DNA of 64,000 nucleotides. Source: Lumbricus rubellus. Lineage: Eukaryota; Annelida; Clitellata; Crassiclitellata; Lumbricidae. The notes beneath the pieces were generated by a model. That model was not told the DNA's origin. It ran no database searches and was given only the letters and a program-made list of their open reading frames with translations. A program made the position numbers and the translations under genes. This document shows, one piece after another, positions 20,951-30,950 of this stretch (the first letter of the stretch is position 1; each line of letters opens with the position of its first letter). The stretch covers positions 23,551,054 through 23,615,053 of the forward strand of contig OX243825.1 in the NCBI GenBank assembly GCA_945859605.1. Direction: 5' to 3'.

Positions 20951-23900
20951 GTCAGTTACAGTCCATCATGTAAACCATTTTGGTATGTGGTAACTTTTTG
21001 GCTGGTTTTACAACTGCTTAATGCTTCTGCTTCTTTAGTGTCATAAATTAACTTTTTGACATGGTCACACAGAAATGTGCATCTGAGGTGCTATTAGTCA
21101 GACCTCAGAGGAAGAGCAGTTAGATTTGAAGGTCAATGAGAAGCAGTAAGTTATGAGGTTTTTTTGATAGTGGAAAAAGTCTGCGTAATGGTAACGTTGT
21201 AAATGATTAAATTTCCTGGGGCAGCAACTTGGAATGCACGAGGACAGAGCTTCATCTACCCACAGTCTCCAAACTAGTGGTTGATGGTAGGAAGGATTGC
21301 GACTCGTGAGGGTACGAGAGGCCAGTGTAAATCTTATTCTGAATATAACAGGAAGCTGATCAATAGGATTTGAGGAGTTGAATGAGAAGATGCACACAAC
21401 AACTTCCTACCTTCAGCCACTTGTTTCTCTTTATATCCTGCTCTGCAGTCTGTGATCTTTCGCTATGAGACACAGAATTTAGGATGTGCATTGAAGTCTG
21501 TTGACTTGGAGATCTGATACGCCTGCAAATACATAATTGGCATTTAATTGAGTTGAGAGCAAACAAGGCAGAGGCTATGGTTTGCAATATGACTCAGATA
21601 TATATGGTAGAAATTGAGATTTGCCAAGGTTTGTTATTGGAATGTGAGATTGTTATACAGAGTCACCGCAAGTGTTTGAAAGTTTTTTGTAGTGGAATAT
21701 GAGTACCGGTAAGATCAGTGATTGACAATTCTGAGTCAGACAATTCTGAGCTGAAAAATTTAGAGTGGACAATTTGAAGCAGGCAATTTGGAATTGGGCA
21801 ATTCGGAGCCGGACAGTGTGAAGTGCATATAAAAGAATTGTGGGCACTTACAGGACTGTTGAAGTGACCAAACATTATTTATTATTATTTATTAAGTGGC
21901 AGACAATCTTGTGAAATAGTGACATCAAAGACCTTTGTTGACCAAAAGCCGGGGTTCCTGCAGTCAATAATTAACTGGATTATAAAAAATTATTTGCATT
22001 GAGCAGCTGTGTGACTAGGTGTGATGCCAGGGCTTGAAACCCATTGCTTGTCACTTCCTAGATACTCTAGAAGCTGAAATAGGAGAGAGGAGTAAAGAAC
22101 GTAGAATATTCTTCAATTCTGCAGATGACTACGAATTCACCATATTTTGCGAAATAGTGACCTAATTTTTGATGCCGTTTATGTTACTTGATTCAGAATG
22201 CATTCCTTTAATATTGTCCAGAAAAATTGCAGAATATTATATATAATCCATTAGTGGTTTCTGATGACTTTGATGGCATGAATATTCATAATGTTTTATG
22301 ATTTTGTCACTCTAAACAAATGAAAGAATTGATTAGAAAAAAAGTTATTTTCGTTCTGCAAAAAGCATTTTAAAACAGAGTCATTGTAGCATATGTATGA
22401 ATAAAACTTAACTCAGAAACTGACATGTGATAAGTTTTGAGCCTCTGCATCACATGTGTGACCAAACAGACGTTCTCTGATCTTACGGACACTGTAAAAT
22501 TGTAGCATCAAAGACCTATGTCGATAAATAGCTGGGCATTGGGGCTGCTACATTAAATGCATTTAATGCGAAATAAATGTTAGTTGGTAGTAAGCAGTGT
22601 GGTTACGTGTCACCAAACAAACATTCTCTGATCTTTCAGATCCTGTGATCATCGTTTGAGAATGTGGTTACAGTGGTATTAGATGATGTTAACCACGCAT
22701 GCGTTGAGTTATTTGAGTACTAATGCGGATGCAACCTCAACATAAACTTAATGACTAATTAGACTGAATGAATAACATAAACTGACCTTTTTGCTAGATG
22801 CATAGTAGCACTTGTAGTTTTGATAAACAGTTGTTGATCATTTACTTTAATAGGAGAGTTGTTGTGAGTTAGGAAGAAAGAATAGTATTTATTACGTAGT
22901 TGTTATTGTAATGTGGGACATTGAGACAAAATTGCTTGCATGTGTTGCGCTGTATATAAGTGTTTTATTTGACATTTTCTGTGCAGGGAACTTGAGCAAA
23001 TCCGTCATTGACATTTATTCATTGCATCATTTAAACAATTTAGTGCTTGCTAAGTGCAGACAAATAATTAATTATACTATTGGTTGGAAATTCAATGTAT
23101 TTGGCAGTTTTTCTGTTCTTTGTTAGTGATGAATTAGATGTAAGAGAAAGGTTATTTGTTTTGTTTTCTTATGCAAGAGGATTTTTGTTTTACCGTACTA
23201 GGCTGTGAAGACATCGTAGCAGAGGCGATGACGTTAGACAACTTGTTAACAATGCTCAAATGGAGCAGCAAATCACATGGATCTGCGTGGGTTCACCGGC
23301 AGGTCGTTCACTTTCTTCGTGAGGAATTCCTCCAGATTGCGCACTCTCCCATTCTCATGGAACTCGACAAAGATTACCTTATCGATGCAATCAGCTGCGA
23401 CTTCCTACAGGTCATTCTGAGCTATAATTATCAATTCTAACGCATTCTTTTTGGATTTCAGAGCTTTCAGGAACTTTCGTATTTAATACTTCGGTATTCG
23501 GGACACAAAATGTTTTTTATTTTAAATTAGTTTTAGGTGGAATGGCAGCTGAATACTAAAATGTAGTGCTCTTAAGTACTGTGTCTGTGGTCGTATGTGT
23601 ATTTAGACATTTAAAACTTGCTTTATTATATTTTAAGTATCTCACAGAAGTGGTACATGTGTATGACCATGTACCGTCTGTTTATCTAACTAGCATAGTG
23701 TGGTTGATATGCTTTCACTTGAGGCCAGTTTTCGTTGCCTCATCCCATGCTCAGTTGTCAGTAATCAAATGTGCACTGTATATCAGTGTATAATGGTGAT
23801 ATGTATATAGTCTCAGTGTTTTCAAGCAACCTTTTTTGCCGTAGAGAAAGCCATTGTTGGATGCTTGTGATATCAGTTAGTTGAGAAATTGTTCAGCCGG

Positions 23901-26900
23901 AAAAGGCAATATTCAGTTTTTAAAGTGCAGATGGCCATTGGCCAATACCAGTACTTCAGCATTTCCTACTTGACTAGACGTGGTAAGCAAGTGGCTTTTG
24001 GAATTACTGATGACTTGCTGAACACTGACTTTTATATCTTCTATGAAAGTCTGTTAACAGCTTGTATGTTGTATGTCTTAATGACTTTTGTGTATCTGGT
24101 TTAGTTTTAAAGTTTTGTCTAATTAATTTTGAATTATTTTAGGCGAGTGAACTCGATATTCTGACGGCCATAATAAAATGGGGAGAACATCGACTCGTTA
24201 AACGTATCGAAGAACGAGGTAAGCATGTTCAGCGTCAGGAGAGTTTCAAGATTATTTATAGTATGTGCAAAAGAACGGCATAATATTGTCATGTGGCAAA
24301 GTAGGACCCAGTTATTTGGGCCTTTGAAATGTGAGTGCATATTGCGACTAAGTTCTCAAAAGCTTTGACTTCAGTCACTGCACCTTTCCTTTTTAAAAAA
24401 TAAATTGCTGATGTACTCTGATTAAACACTTATTATATAATTCAAGAGCAAACTAAACATGAGATACTCTTTGTGGCTGCCTATCTGATGTCAGATGTCA
24501 TTGAGAACGATGGTTTTAGCAGTTAACTTAACAATGCACAGAAGAGTGACACGATTGGTAGCTAGGCATATGCTGAAACGTTGAGCACAACAGTTGAATT
24601 TTAGTCCACGGTTGACAGATTGCTTCATTCATGGTCAGAGTATTTGTTCATCATGTTGCATTGATGCTATATAAAAATAGTATGGAGTGATATCTTGCTT
24701 CATTTTGTGGTAATGCCAGTGGCCAAGTGTTTGATGTGTCGTGTGTGTACACAGTTAAAGCACAGAGCTATGAATTGATGTATGAAACATCTGAAACTGG
24801 TTGTTGTGATACTTTGAAGAACCAAACCTACTCAGTCAAACAGCGCACAGCATCAGCAAGAAAGGCATCAAGAAGCGCGACCTCAATGACATTGAACTGC
24901 GCGACATCTTGGCCGACCTTCTGCCTTTCGTTCGGACGGACCACATCATTCCGCCGACAAGCGACGTCCTTGTCAATGCAATCAAACGCGGCCTTGTCAG
25001 TAGTCCTCCGTCGCACATGCTTGGCCCCGACACAGGACACTCGTCTGCAAGCGCGTGGGTTCGAACGCGGAATGCCGCACTCTTTGTTAAGCCACGACTC
25101 TTTGGACCTTACTGTGAAGAGGCAAAGGTAAATTGGGATTTATTATTCACTGCTTAGTATTCGTTTGAGGTGAAATCATGGCTTGGTGAAAAATAAAAGT
25201 GCTGTTTATTTTGCAAATGCATCTTTGAAACGGTGGCATTTAAGAAGCGTATCAAAGGATACTGGGCTCTAGAAGTCTAGATGGCCAATGAGGACTGCAG
25301 CAATATCTTCTTAAAGCTGCAGCAATATCTTCTTAAAGCTGCAGCAATATCTTCTTAAAGCTGCAGCAATATCTTCTTAAAGCCGCAGCAATATCTTCTT
25401 AAAGCTGCAGCAATATCTTCTTAAAGCTGCAGCAATATCTTCTTAAAGCTGCAGCAATATCTTCTTAAAGCTGTGGGAAAGTACAGTATCGGTGTCTTCC
25501 AAAAATTTATCTACCATTAATGACCAACAGACATGCAGACTCTCTAGAGGTGTGATCTGGGAGTTGAGTTGCTGTGAAGAAACAGGATTTAGAAGAGTAA
25601 TACAAAGAACTGGATAACCATAAAGATTTTTGTGGCATACCTACAAATCGCCAATTTCACATGAATTTTGATGAATTGAAACGTAAATCTTGCGGTGAAT
25701 AATTATTCATGCTAAACCATTCACCATATGTGCACTGCCTACTGAGAGCGATGTTCTTGTTACTTGAACGATTTTCTAAAAAAAATGATAGAACTAGATG
25801 AGTCATCATGGGTATAATTGTTTACAGCTGTTTACTTAACTAGCATAGTATATAATAGTTGATATGTTTTCACTTGAGGCCAGTTTTATCGTGTCACCCC
25901 TATGTTCAGTGCTCAGTAGTCATATTGCACTTAGCAGTTTGTTTCATTTGGTAAGTCATTTTAAATGGATTGATTGATTGATTGAAAGCTTATTGATTGC
26001 AGTTGGCTCATGTGATGCCTATCCATTATATTATTATTATTATTATTATTATTATTAAATATATTTGTATTGAGTGCAAGGTCACGCTGAAATATGAATC
26101 TGTTTGTTTTGATTAACTGTTTGATCATGTTGACTTTAACATCAATTGTTTTGGCACAGGCTGAGTAGAAATCCCGTAGGACACTATATAAATATTCAGA
26201 ATAAATGATAAGTGCTTTGTCTCAGGTCTGTTTTTTTCTCAAATTGCAGCTTGCAAAGTAAAGCTTAACCCTTTAATACCGGAGGGTATTGGATTTCCCA
26301 TACATTTTACTACCTTCTCGGCATAAAAGGGTTAACAGTAATCGTCGCTTGAATAGAATGTGGGGCATGAAACCAAATGTCCAGGAAAAGGGGGAGCTTT
26401 GTGACCGTGCTGTTTGCCGCCAGCTTAGACAAGTACACAACTCCATTGTTTACCTATATACTGTATAGCTGCAGTGGTGCCACGAAGACCACCTGCCTTC
26501 CTTGTATCACTTAGGTCCTTAGGTTATAGTCTCTTAAAACAGTTTACAGCTTAACAAATAAATGTTATATGATTCAAGCACTAGGTGTCACCCTGTGAGA
26601 TGGTTAATTAATTAATAACAGTAAATGTAACGTGACAGCAACTTGTCTCGTGTTGCAATGCAGAATGTTTTCAGTTGATACATGCTATGATCGTAAGAGA
26701 ACCTCTCTTCTGACCCAACTCTCCTGTTGTCAGTTGACCTCTGGTGATGTATTGTTTTTCAATGTTGTAGTTGATCATCAAAGAGCAGAACAGTCGAGGA
26801 CCGGACCCAGGTGGAGTTGTTGTTCCAATGCACTTCATGCACACGTGCGCCATTCCCGATGCCTTATACATGCTCGACGAGCAATCCTACTCGCCACAGC

Positions 26901-28962
26901 TCAGTCGACAATGGTCGTTCTCATCATCGACAGTTGACATCATCGCTGGCACCATACCAGGTATCATCATCATCATCATCTGCTCCAATCATCATCACCA
27001 TCATCATCATCATCATCGTCATCAGCTTCAATCATCGCCATCATCATCATCATTGTCTTGTTTATAACAATTGCCCTAAGACATATCAGGCATGATTACT
27101 TGCTCTAAAAATTTGATTTTTTTCTTACAAATTTTACGAAAACATTGAGAACACTATTAGCTTTACATATCTGGCAGTTGTGATTACGTTTGACCCAAAT
27201 GCTTTTTCAATATGGTGTTTAAGTCTTAATGGTTTGGTCATACAGCTTTTTCCTCTGTTGACATTATTGTGATCGAGCCTTACGGATTATGGATGGATTT
27301 AGTTATCTCGTTAAATGAGTGGCTTTTTTCATTAAAGTCTCGCCATTGCACTTTGTTCATGTACACATTTGTTTACTTCAAATGAAGGGTCTCTAATTGG
27401 TCTCCTACATTGTACATGTATGTTCTAACCTGCATCACGTACTCAACAGATAGCTGCCTTGTGACGTGCCCTTGTAACGTCATGACTCTGCTACGGCACC
27501 ATATAAATTGTCGTAATTATTATTATTATAACAAATGATCTGCGTCAAAAGTGGTCACCTGACCAAAGACCTTTACGTCTACTATGCAAAACCTCGTTTA
27601 ACGCTCAGATTTGGTGCCCTGCCAACCATCGTTTTACAGCTGTGCAACCAGCTTCCTCCTTCGATACATACATCGCCTCTGAGTAGTTTCCTTGAAGAGG
27701 CGCTATGTAAATACTTGAATGAATATGTTCTCTTTAGACTGTCATTTGTGACACTGATATTTACAATTGCTTTGTCTTACTGTGCTTTAGTTCCAGACAA
27801 AGAAGTCTTGCAGGAAATGCGACGTCGCGAGTCTGATCTGACTCGCAATAAATTGGCTCAGCGAGCGTACTCATTGCTCAGCTCCGACCGTGCTGCGGTG
27901 AACCGCGAGGTCCAGCTTCGTGTCGTACGTGAGTTTGGTCTTCCGGATTCGGCCGTTGAGATCCTGCAGAGCTCCGTGGACTACACCCCGCACAGGCAAG
28001 ACATGTGCCTGCCATTGTCTGGCGCATGTTGTCTTGTGCCGCACCACCATGGACGTCGTCTCTTCCAGTTCCCACCTCGTGCGATCCACAGAGTTTACAA
28101 TGTGGAGGAGAGACAAAGTCCAACTCCATCGCCAAGTTTAGTCAGGTCGTGTAATCATCTGGAGGTTAGTTTTGTTTTAGGAGCGTTGTACATCAATATA
28201 TTTTCACAACGCTTATTATGGTGCCTGTTTTGTATGTGTCAAATGTGCTTCACGTATCATAATTGGTTGAAAGAAATGCGTTCGAGTTGCTAAAAATGCC
28301 TCATGAATAGAAATTCAATGAAGATTGATTTCTTTTTTATTCCATAGTGATTTCTCATGTTTCTTCTGTTCAAACCGGAAGTCTGTACTATATTATTTTG
28401 TGAGTACATGGCTGTAGCTTTCATCGCTTTGCCACACAGGTTCTTTCCCGCAGCAAGAACATTCACAGTACAACGTAAATTCTTCACTCTTGTTTGGTCC
28501 AACTTTCTGTAATTAGGTTGCCTAATAATATCTTATGAAATGAAAATCTTTGTCTTTCTTTACCTATGTTTCGTAAGCATTTGAAGACCTTTTTTATTCT
28601 GGTTTTCCATCATTTGATCGAAAGTGCATCTGATGAGTTTCTCTTGTAAAGGTGCTATATAAATGAGTGATTACATGCAATGCATGTATTATACATAATT
28701 ATCTAATGGTAATTATCCATGTAATCAAGAGATGATTACTTTGCAGGCATCTGTTGAGCCAAGAGAAGAACGTGCACCTTGTGGAATGATGCCAGACATT
28801 GCCATGGCAACCGCCTCCGTTGGCCACCTGACTGTCCAGGAAGATGACCTTGCTGCCTCCACATCCCAACCACCTGCAGACCTTGACCTTGACCTTGGCG
28901 ATGGAGCAAGTCATTGTTCGGTGCCAGCGCCAGCAGTCACCCTTCCTCCTCCTCCTCTCTGA
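19780..28962 (+). CDS. BTBD7: BTB/POZ domain protein 7 (BTBD7), complete coding region in seven exons
   Basis: Exons 19780-20950, 23202-23410, 24143-24218, 24820-25127, 26771-26960, 27791-28164 and 28747-28962 join in phase to 2544 bp, 847 residues. The start MGANAS is the vertebrate BTBD7 start and fits an N-myristoylation signal (Gly2, Ser6). A basic segment is followed by BTB 1 (about 122-205, NKYCTDIDLI), BTB 2 (about 230-350), the BACK region (GCEDIVAEAM, LKWSSKSHGS) and conserved blocks EPNLLSQTAHS, PFVRTDHIIPP and VVREFGLPDSA. Vertebrate BTBD7 regulates epithelial branching and E-cadherin dynamics. The C-terminus is far shorter than the human protein (about 1130 residues) and ends PPPPL. 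A possible poly(A) signal AATAAA is at 29931. Confidence 0.95.
20951..23201 (+). other. BTBD7 intron, mostly unremarkable
   Basis: The intron runs from GTCAGT to TACTAG. Near 21725-21800 is a short AATTCTGAG / GGACAATT-type repeat. Two related stretches (about 21890-21970 and 22490-22560) share GCATCAAAGACCT, and TTCTCTGATCTT recurs at about 22470 and 22625. No exon or transposon end was found. Confidence 0.5.
23202..23410 (+). CDS. BTBD7: BTBD7 exon 2 (BACK region)
   Basis: The acceptor TACCGTACTAG precedes and the donor GTCATT follows. The exon completes the split Gly codon and encodes GCEDIVAEAMTLDNLL and LKWSSKSHGSAWVHRQ, ending AISCDFLQ in phase 0. The human protein reads GCEDIIAESISLDTLIAILK at the same place. 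Confidence 0.95.
23665..23790 (+). repeat. duplicated intron segment, copy 1
   Basis: ATGCTTTCACTTGAGGCCAG and its flanks, from TAACTAGCATAG to the TGCACT about 105 bp on, match 25838-25945 (ATGTTTTCACTTGAGGCCAG) in the same orientation in a later BTBD7 intron. Confidence 0.6.
24143..24218 (+). CDS. BTBD7: BTBD7 exon 3
   Basis: This short exon of 76 bp runs from the acceptor GAATTATTTTAG to the donor GTAAGC. It encodes ASELDILTAIIKWGEHRLVK then RIEER, matching the human stretch DILKYLIKWGEHQLMKRI. It ends one base into a Glu codon. Confidence 0.93.
24820..25127 (+). CDS. BTBD7: BTBD7 exon 4
   Basis: The acceptor ACTTTGAAG is weak, but the join gives REPNLLSQTAHS, almost the human REPNLLSGTAHS, so it is well supported. 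The exon continues KKGIKKRDLNDIELRDILA, LLPFVRTDHIIPPTSDVL, AIKRGLVSSPPSHML and FVKPRLFGPYCEEAK and ends in phase 0 at the donor GTAAAT. Confidence 0.94.
25295..25470. repeat. 22-bp tandem repeat, exactly eight copies
   Basis: The unit is CTGCAGCAATATCTTCTTAA plus AG; one copy has CCGCAG instead of CTGCAG. Near-identity of the units suggests a recent expansion. It lies in the intron after BTBD7 exon 4. Confidence 0.97.
25838..25945 (+). repeat. duplicated intron segment, copy 2
   Basis: This is the partner of 23665-23790: TAACTAGCATAGTAT, then TTTTCACTTGAGGCCAG and a TTCAGT / CAGTAGTCAT region. The copies have diverged by small insertions. Confidence 0.6.
26028..26054. repeat. ATT microsatellite
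   Basis: A simple run of ATT triplets in a BTBD7 intron. Confidence 0.9.
26265..26335. mobile_element. 63-bp piggyBac-like MITE, copy 1
   Basis: TTAA at 26265-26268 is followed by CCCTTTAATACC and, after a short middle, GGCATAAAAGGG and TTAA at 26332-26335. The ends are inverted repeats. TTAA flanks and CCCTTT termini are the pattern of piggyBac-type elements. A second copy of the same length, in the other orientation, is at 57550-57620. Confidence 0.75.
26771..26960 (+). CDS. BTBD7: BTBD7 exon 5
   Basis: The acceptor AATGTTGTAG precedes LIIKEQNSRGPDPGG; the exon then gives CAIPDALYMLDEQSYSPQ, equivalent to NVPDTLYMVNNAVP in human, and ends DIIAGTIP plus one base. The donor GTATCATC runs directly into a CAT microsatellite, so the donor context is unusual. 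Confidence 0.88.
26961..27057. repeat. CAT microsatellite at the BTBD7 exon 5 donor
   Basis: Runs of CAT begin three bases after the GT of the splice donor and continue with single changes for nearly 100 bp. Confidence 0.93.
27678..27727 (+). mobile_element. SINE tail-only copy
   Basis: ATCGCCTCTGAGTAG, then CTTGAAGAGGCGCTATGTAA, matches the 3' part of the SINE at 17994-18186. The head is missing, as in 5'-truncated retroposed copies. It lies just upstream of BTBD7 exon 6. Confidence 0.7.
27791..28164 (+). CDS. BTBD7: BTBD7 exon 6
   Basis: The acceptor TGTGCTTTAG completes a Val codon. The exon encodes VPDKEVLQEMRRRESDLTR, LAQRAYSLLSSDRA and VQLRVVREFGLPDSAVEILQ, equivalent to the human IQIRVLREFGLADAAAELLQ, then a His/Arg-rich part with HHHGRRLFQFPPRAIHRVYN. 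It ends in phase 0 at the donor GTTAGT. Confidence 0.92.
28747..28962 (+). CDS. BTBD7: BTBD7 last exon
   Basis: The acceptor TACTTTGCAG precedes ASVEPREERAPCGMMPDIAM; MMPDIAM aligns with LMPDIAV of the human C-terminal half. The rest is acidic and Pro-rich (DLDLDLGDG, then VTLPPPPL) and stops at 28960-28962. Most of the long human C-terminal region has no counterpart. Confidence 0.85.
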   Translation, partial: ASVEPREERAPCGMMPDIAMATASVGHLTVQEDDLAASTSQPPADLDLDLGDGASHCSVPAPAVTLPPPPL

Positions 28963-29462
28963 CAGTGGAAGATTAGATCTGACGTTGAATCCCTTTCTCA
29001 GACCGACGTGCTTCGCCTGTCGTACAGATATCTTGTCGAGCTCTGTTTGGCCGCATTTTCTCCGTCATTATCTCGCGTTAAATAGATACTTGCGTCGTTG
29101 AATACTCTGAAATACAACTGAAATCATTATAAGTATTATTGCTGCATTTGTACAATTCTATTAATGCTATATGCTACTTTGCAAAGTTAATGTGATGTCT
29201 ATGAAATGGGCGTTTACCTTGATGCCAGTTATTGTGGTATAAAAGATTGAATTATTGGTTATGGAGGTTACGCTGGTGCTTGTTTTACAACTGATGTTCA
29301 AGATTTCTGCTAAACACTATCATTATTAGCTATCGAATGTTACAGTTCAACTTTTTCCCTGCTTTGCTTCAAGTTTGTTCTTCAGTAATTCTCAGATATC
29401 CCATTTAATTTCTTTTTTGGTGGCTTTGTTTCAACCGTATTTTCAAATTTGATCAGCACAAC

Positions 29463-29705
29463 CAGGGCTGTAAGTGGTTTGGAAAAGTTGCCGGGTCTGA
29501 CATTTGATGGACGAGCATGCCTTTGACCTGTAAATTTTTCTCTTTTTTAGTCATTTGCTCAAAATTATCGAAAATCCTACCATTTTTACCTAATTTTGGC
29601 ACCTGGCGACCGTTTTTGCGACCCTGCTGAGACCCGGCAACAGCAGGTCTCGAAAATCGATGCCGGGTCGCAGACCCGGACCGACCCGGCTCACTTTCAG
29701 CCCTG
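29463..29705. mobile_element. 243-bp hAT-like MITE with 8-bp target duplication
   Basis: The ends are CAGGGCTGTAAGTGG at 29463 and its inverted partner CTCACTTTCAGCCCTG ending at 29705. The flanking octamers are AGCACAAC (29455-29462) and ATCACAAC (29706-29713), seven of eight identical, the target length of hAT transposons. The right half has repeated GACCCGG motifs. Confidence 0.82.
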
Positions 29706-30259
29706 ATCACAACCAACTTCAGCTTTAAGTAATTCTCTTATGAATCTCTGAATGTGGCTTGGAATCATCTGTACATAAGACCTTTGGACTTTGAATTCTG
29801 CAGCCAGTGTTAAGTGCTTTGTTCTTTGCTTTCAAGCACATGCTGACTGCATCTTTCTCTTATAATAATAAGTGTTAGTCAACAGTTTTAAACAAATAAT
29901 TTTGTTTTGTTTTTAACAAAGAATAAGTTTAATAAATCAACAAGGACTTATGTAAAGATTAAGATACAGGTTCAATCAATTTTGTGTATTTTTTTCTGTA
30001 ACTAAATCTCTAATAGGCTATCTTAAACTACTTCACAATTTATTTTTTAAAACTTTGTTATTTGTAACACGAAGTTTTTGTGTTCTGGACCTTGTTAAGA
30101 TATGTTACAGGAGTTGGGTTAGCTGAGAGCTGAATCCTGATTCACAATTGACGATTTTTTGTTGACTGTTTGAACGCGTTGTCACATTGTTGATCTCTAA
30201 TTGTACATGCAACTGAATGCCATATTCGTGGTTGCGTTGACTCTCGTTTTTTCTGATTT

Positions 30260-30460
30260 GGGACCATCCATAAATGACGTCATGCACATAGGGGATAAGG
30301 GAGTGTTTAATTATAAGAAAATTTGCATATAACATTCTGAAGATTTGGTTTTTCGTGGGAGGGGTGCAGAGCTTTGTGATTTCATATTTCATGGTATGAC
30401 TTTTGTGACGAGGAGAGCAAAATTGCCCTAAATTGCGTGACATCGTTTATGGATGGCCCC
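30260..30460. mobile_element. MITE with GGGACCATCCATAAA ends
   Basis: GGGACCATCCATAAATGACG at 30260 is mirrored by GTTTATGGATGGCCCC ending near 30460, giving about 15 bp of inverted ends over 200 bp. A single related end, GGGACCATCCATATAT, occurs at about 33449. The same termini are, from memory, common in invertebrate genomes; the superfamily is not assigned here. Confidence 0.7.
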
Positions 30461-30529
30461 TTTGTCAACTGCAGGCACTGTATTGAAAAAGATAAGGAAC
30501 ATGTGATTTAGTGATGGGCACCAACTTCT

Positions 30530-30950
30530 TTTGAAGTAGTTCAACTACCAGTAGTAGTTAATAACTGGTTTTAGCAAATGTAGTTAACTATTTTTTTAAA
30601 CTACTTGTGTAACTACTTTCGCTCATGCTGTAAGGAGGGCCCTGAGTTACTAGTAACTTTTCATCCTCATTTCATTGAATTGTTCTTAAATTGAATATGT
30701 TGTTGCTTAATAATTGTTCTATAAGTGGGAAATACAGCATAACAAGCAGTGTTCACTAAATAAAATGGCAACACTGGATACAAGTTGGTAAACATGCCAT
30801 AGAAAGACTCTTCTGGAAACATAGCTAGAAGAAACTATTTAACTACTATTGAAATTTCATAGTTGCAAGAAATAGTTAAATACACATTTTATTATTTAAC
30901 TACTAGTTACAGCTACTTAAAATGTAGCCTAAATACTTGTGGTGACAGGT
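30530..30950. repeat. AACTACT-rich low-complexity stretch
   Basis: Short variants of AACTACT and AGTAGTT occur on both strands at both ends of this stretch (about 30535-30620 and 30830-30920), which could pair. It may be a worn transposon, but no exact ends were found. Confidence 0.4.
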
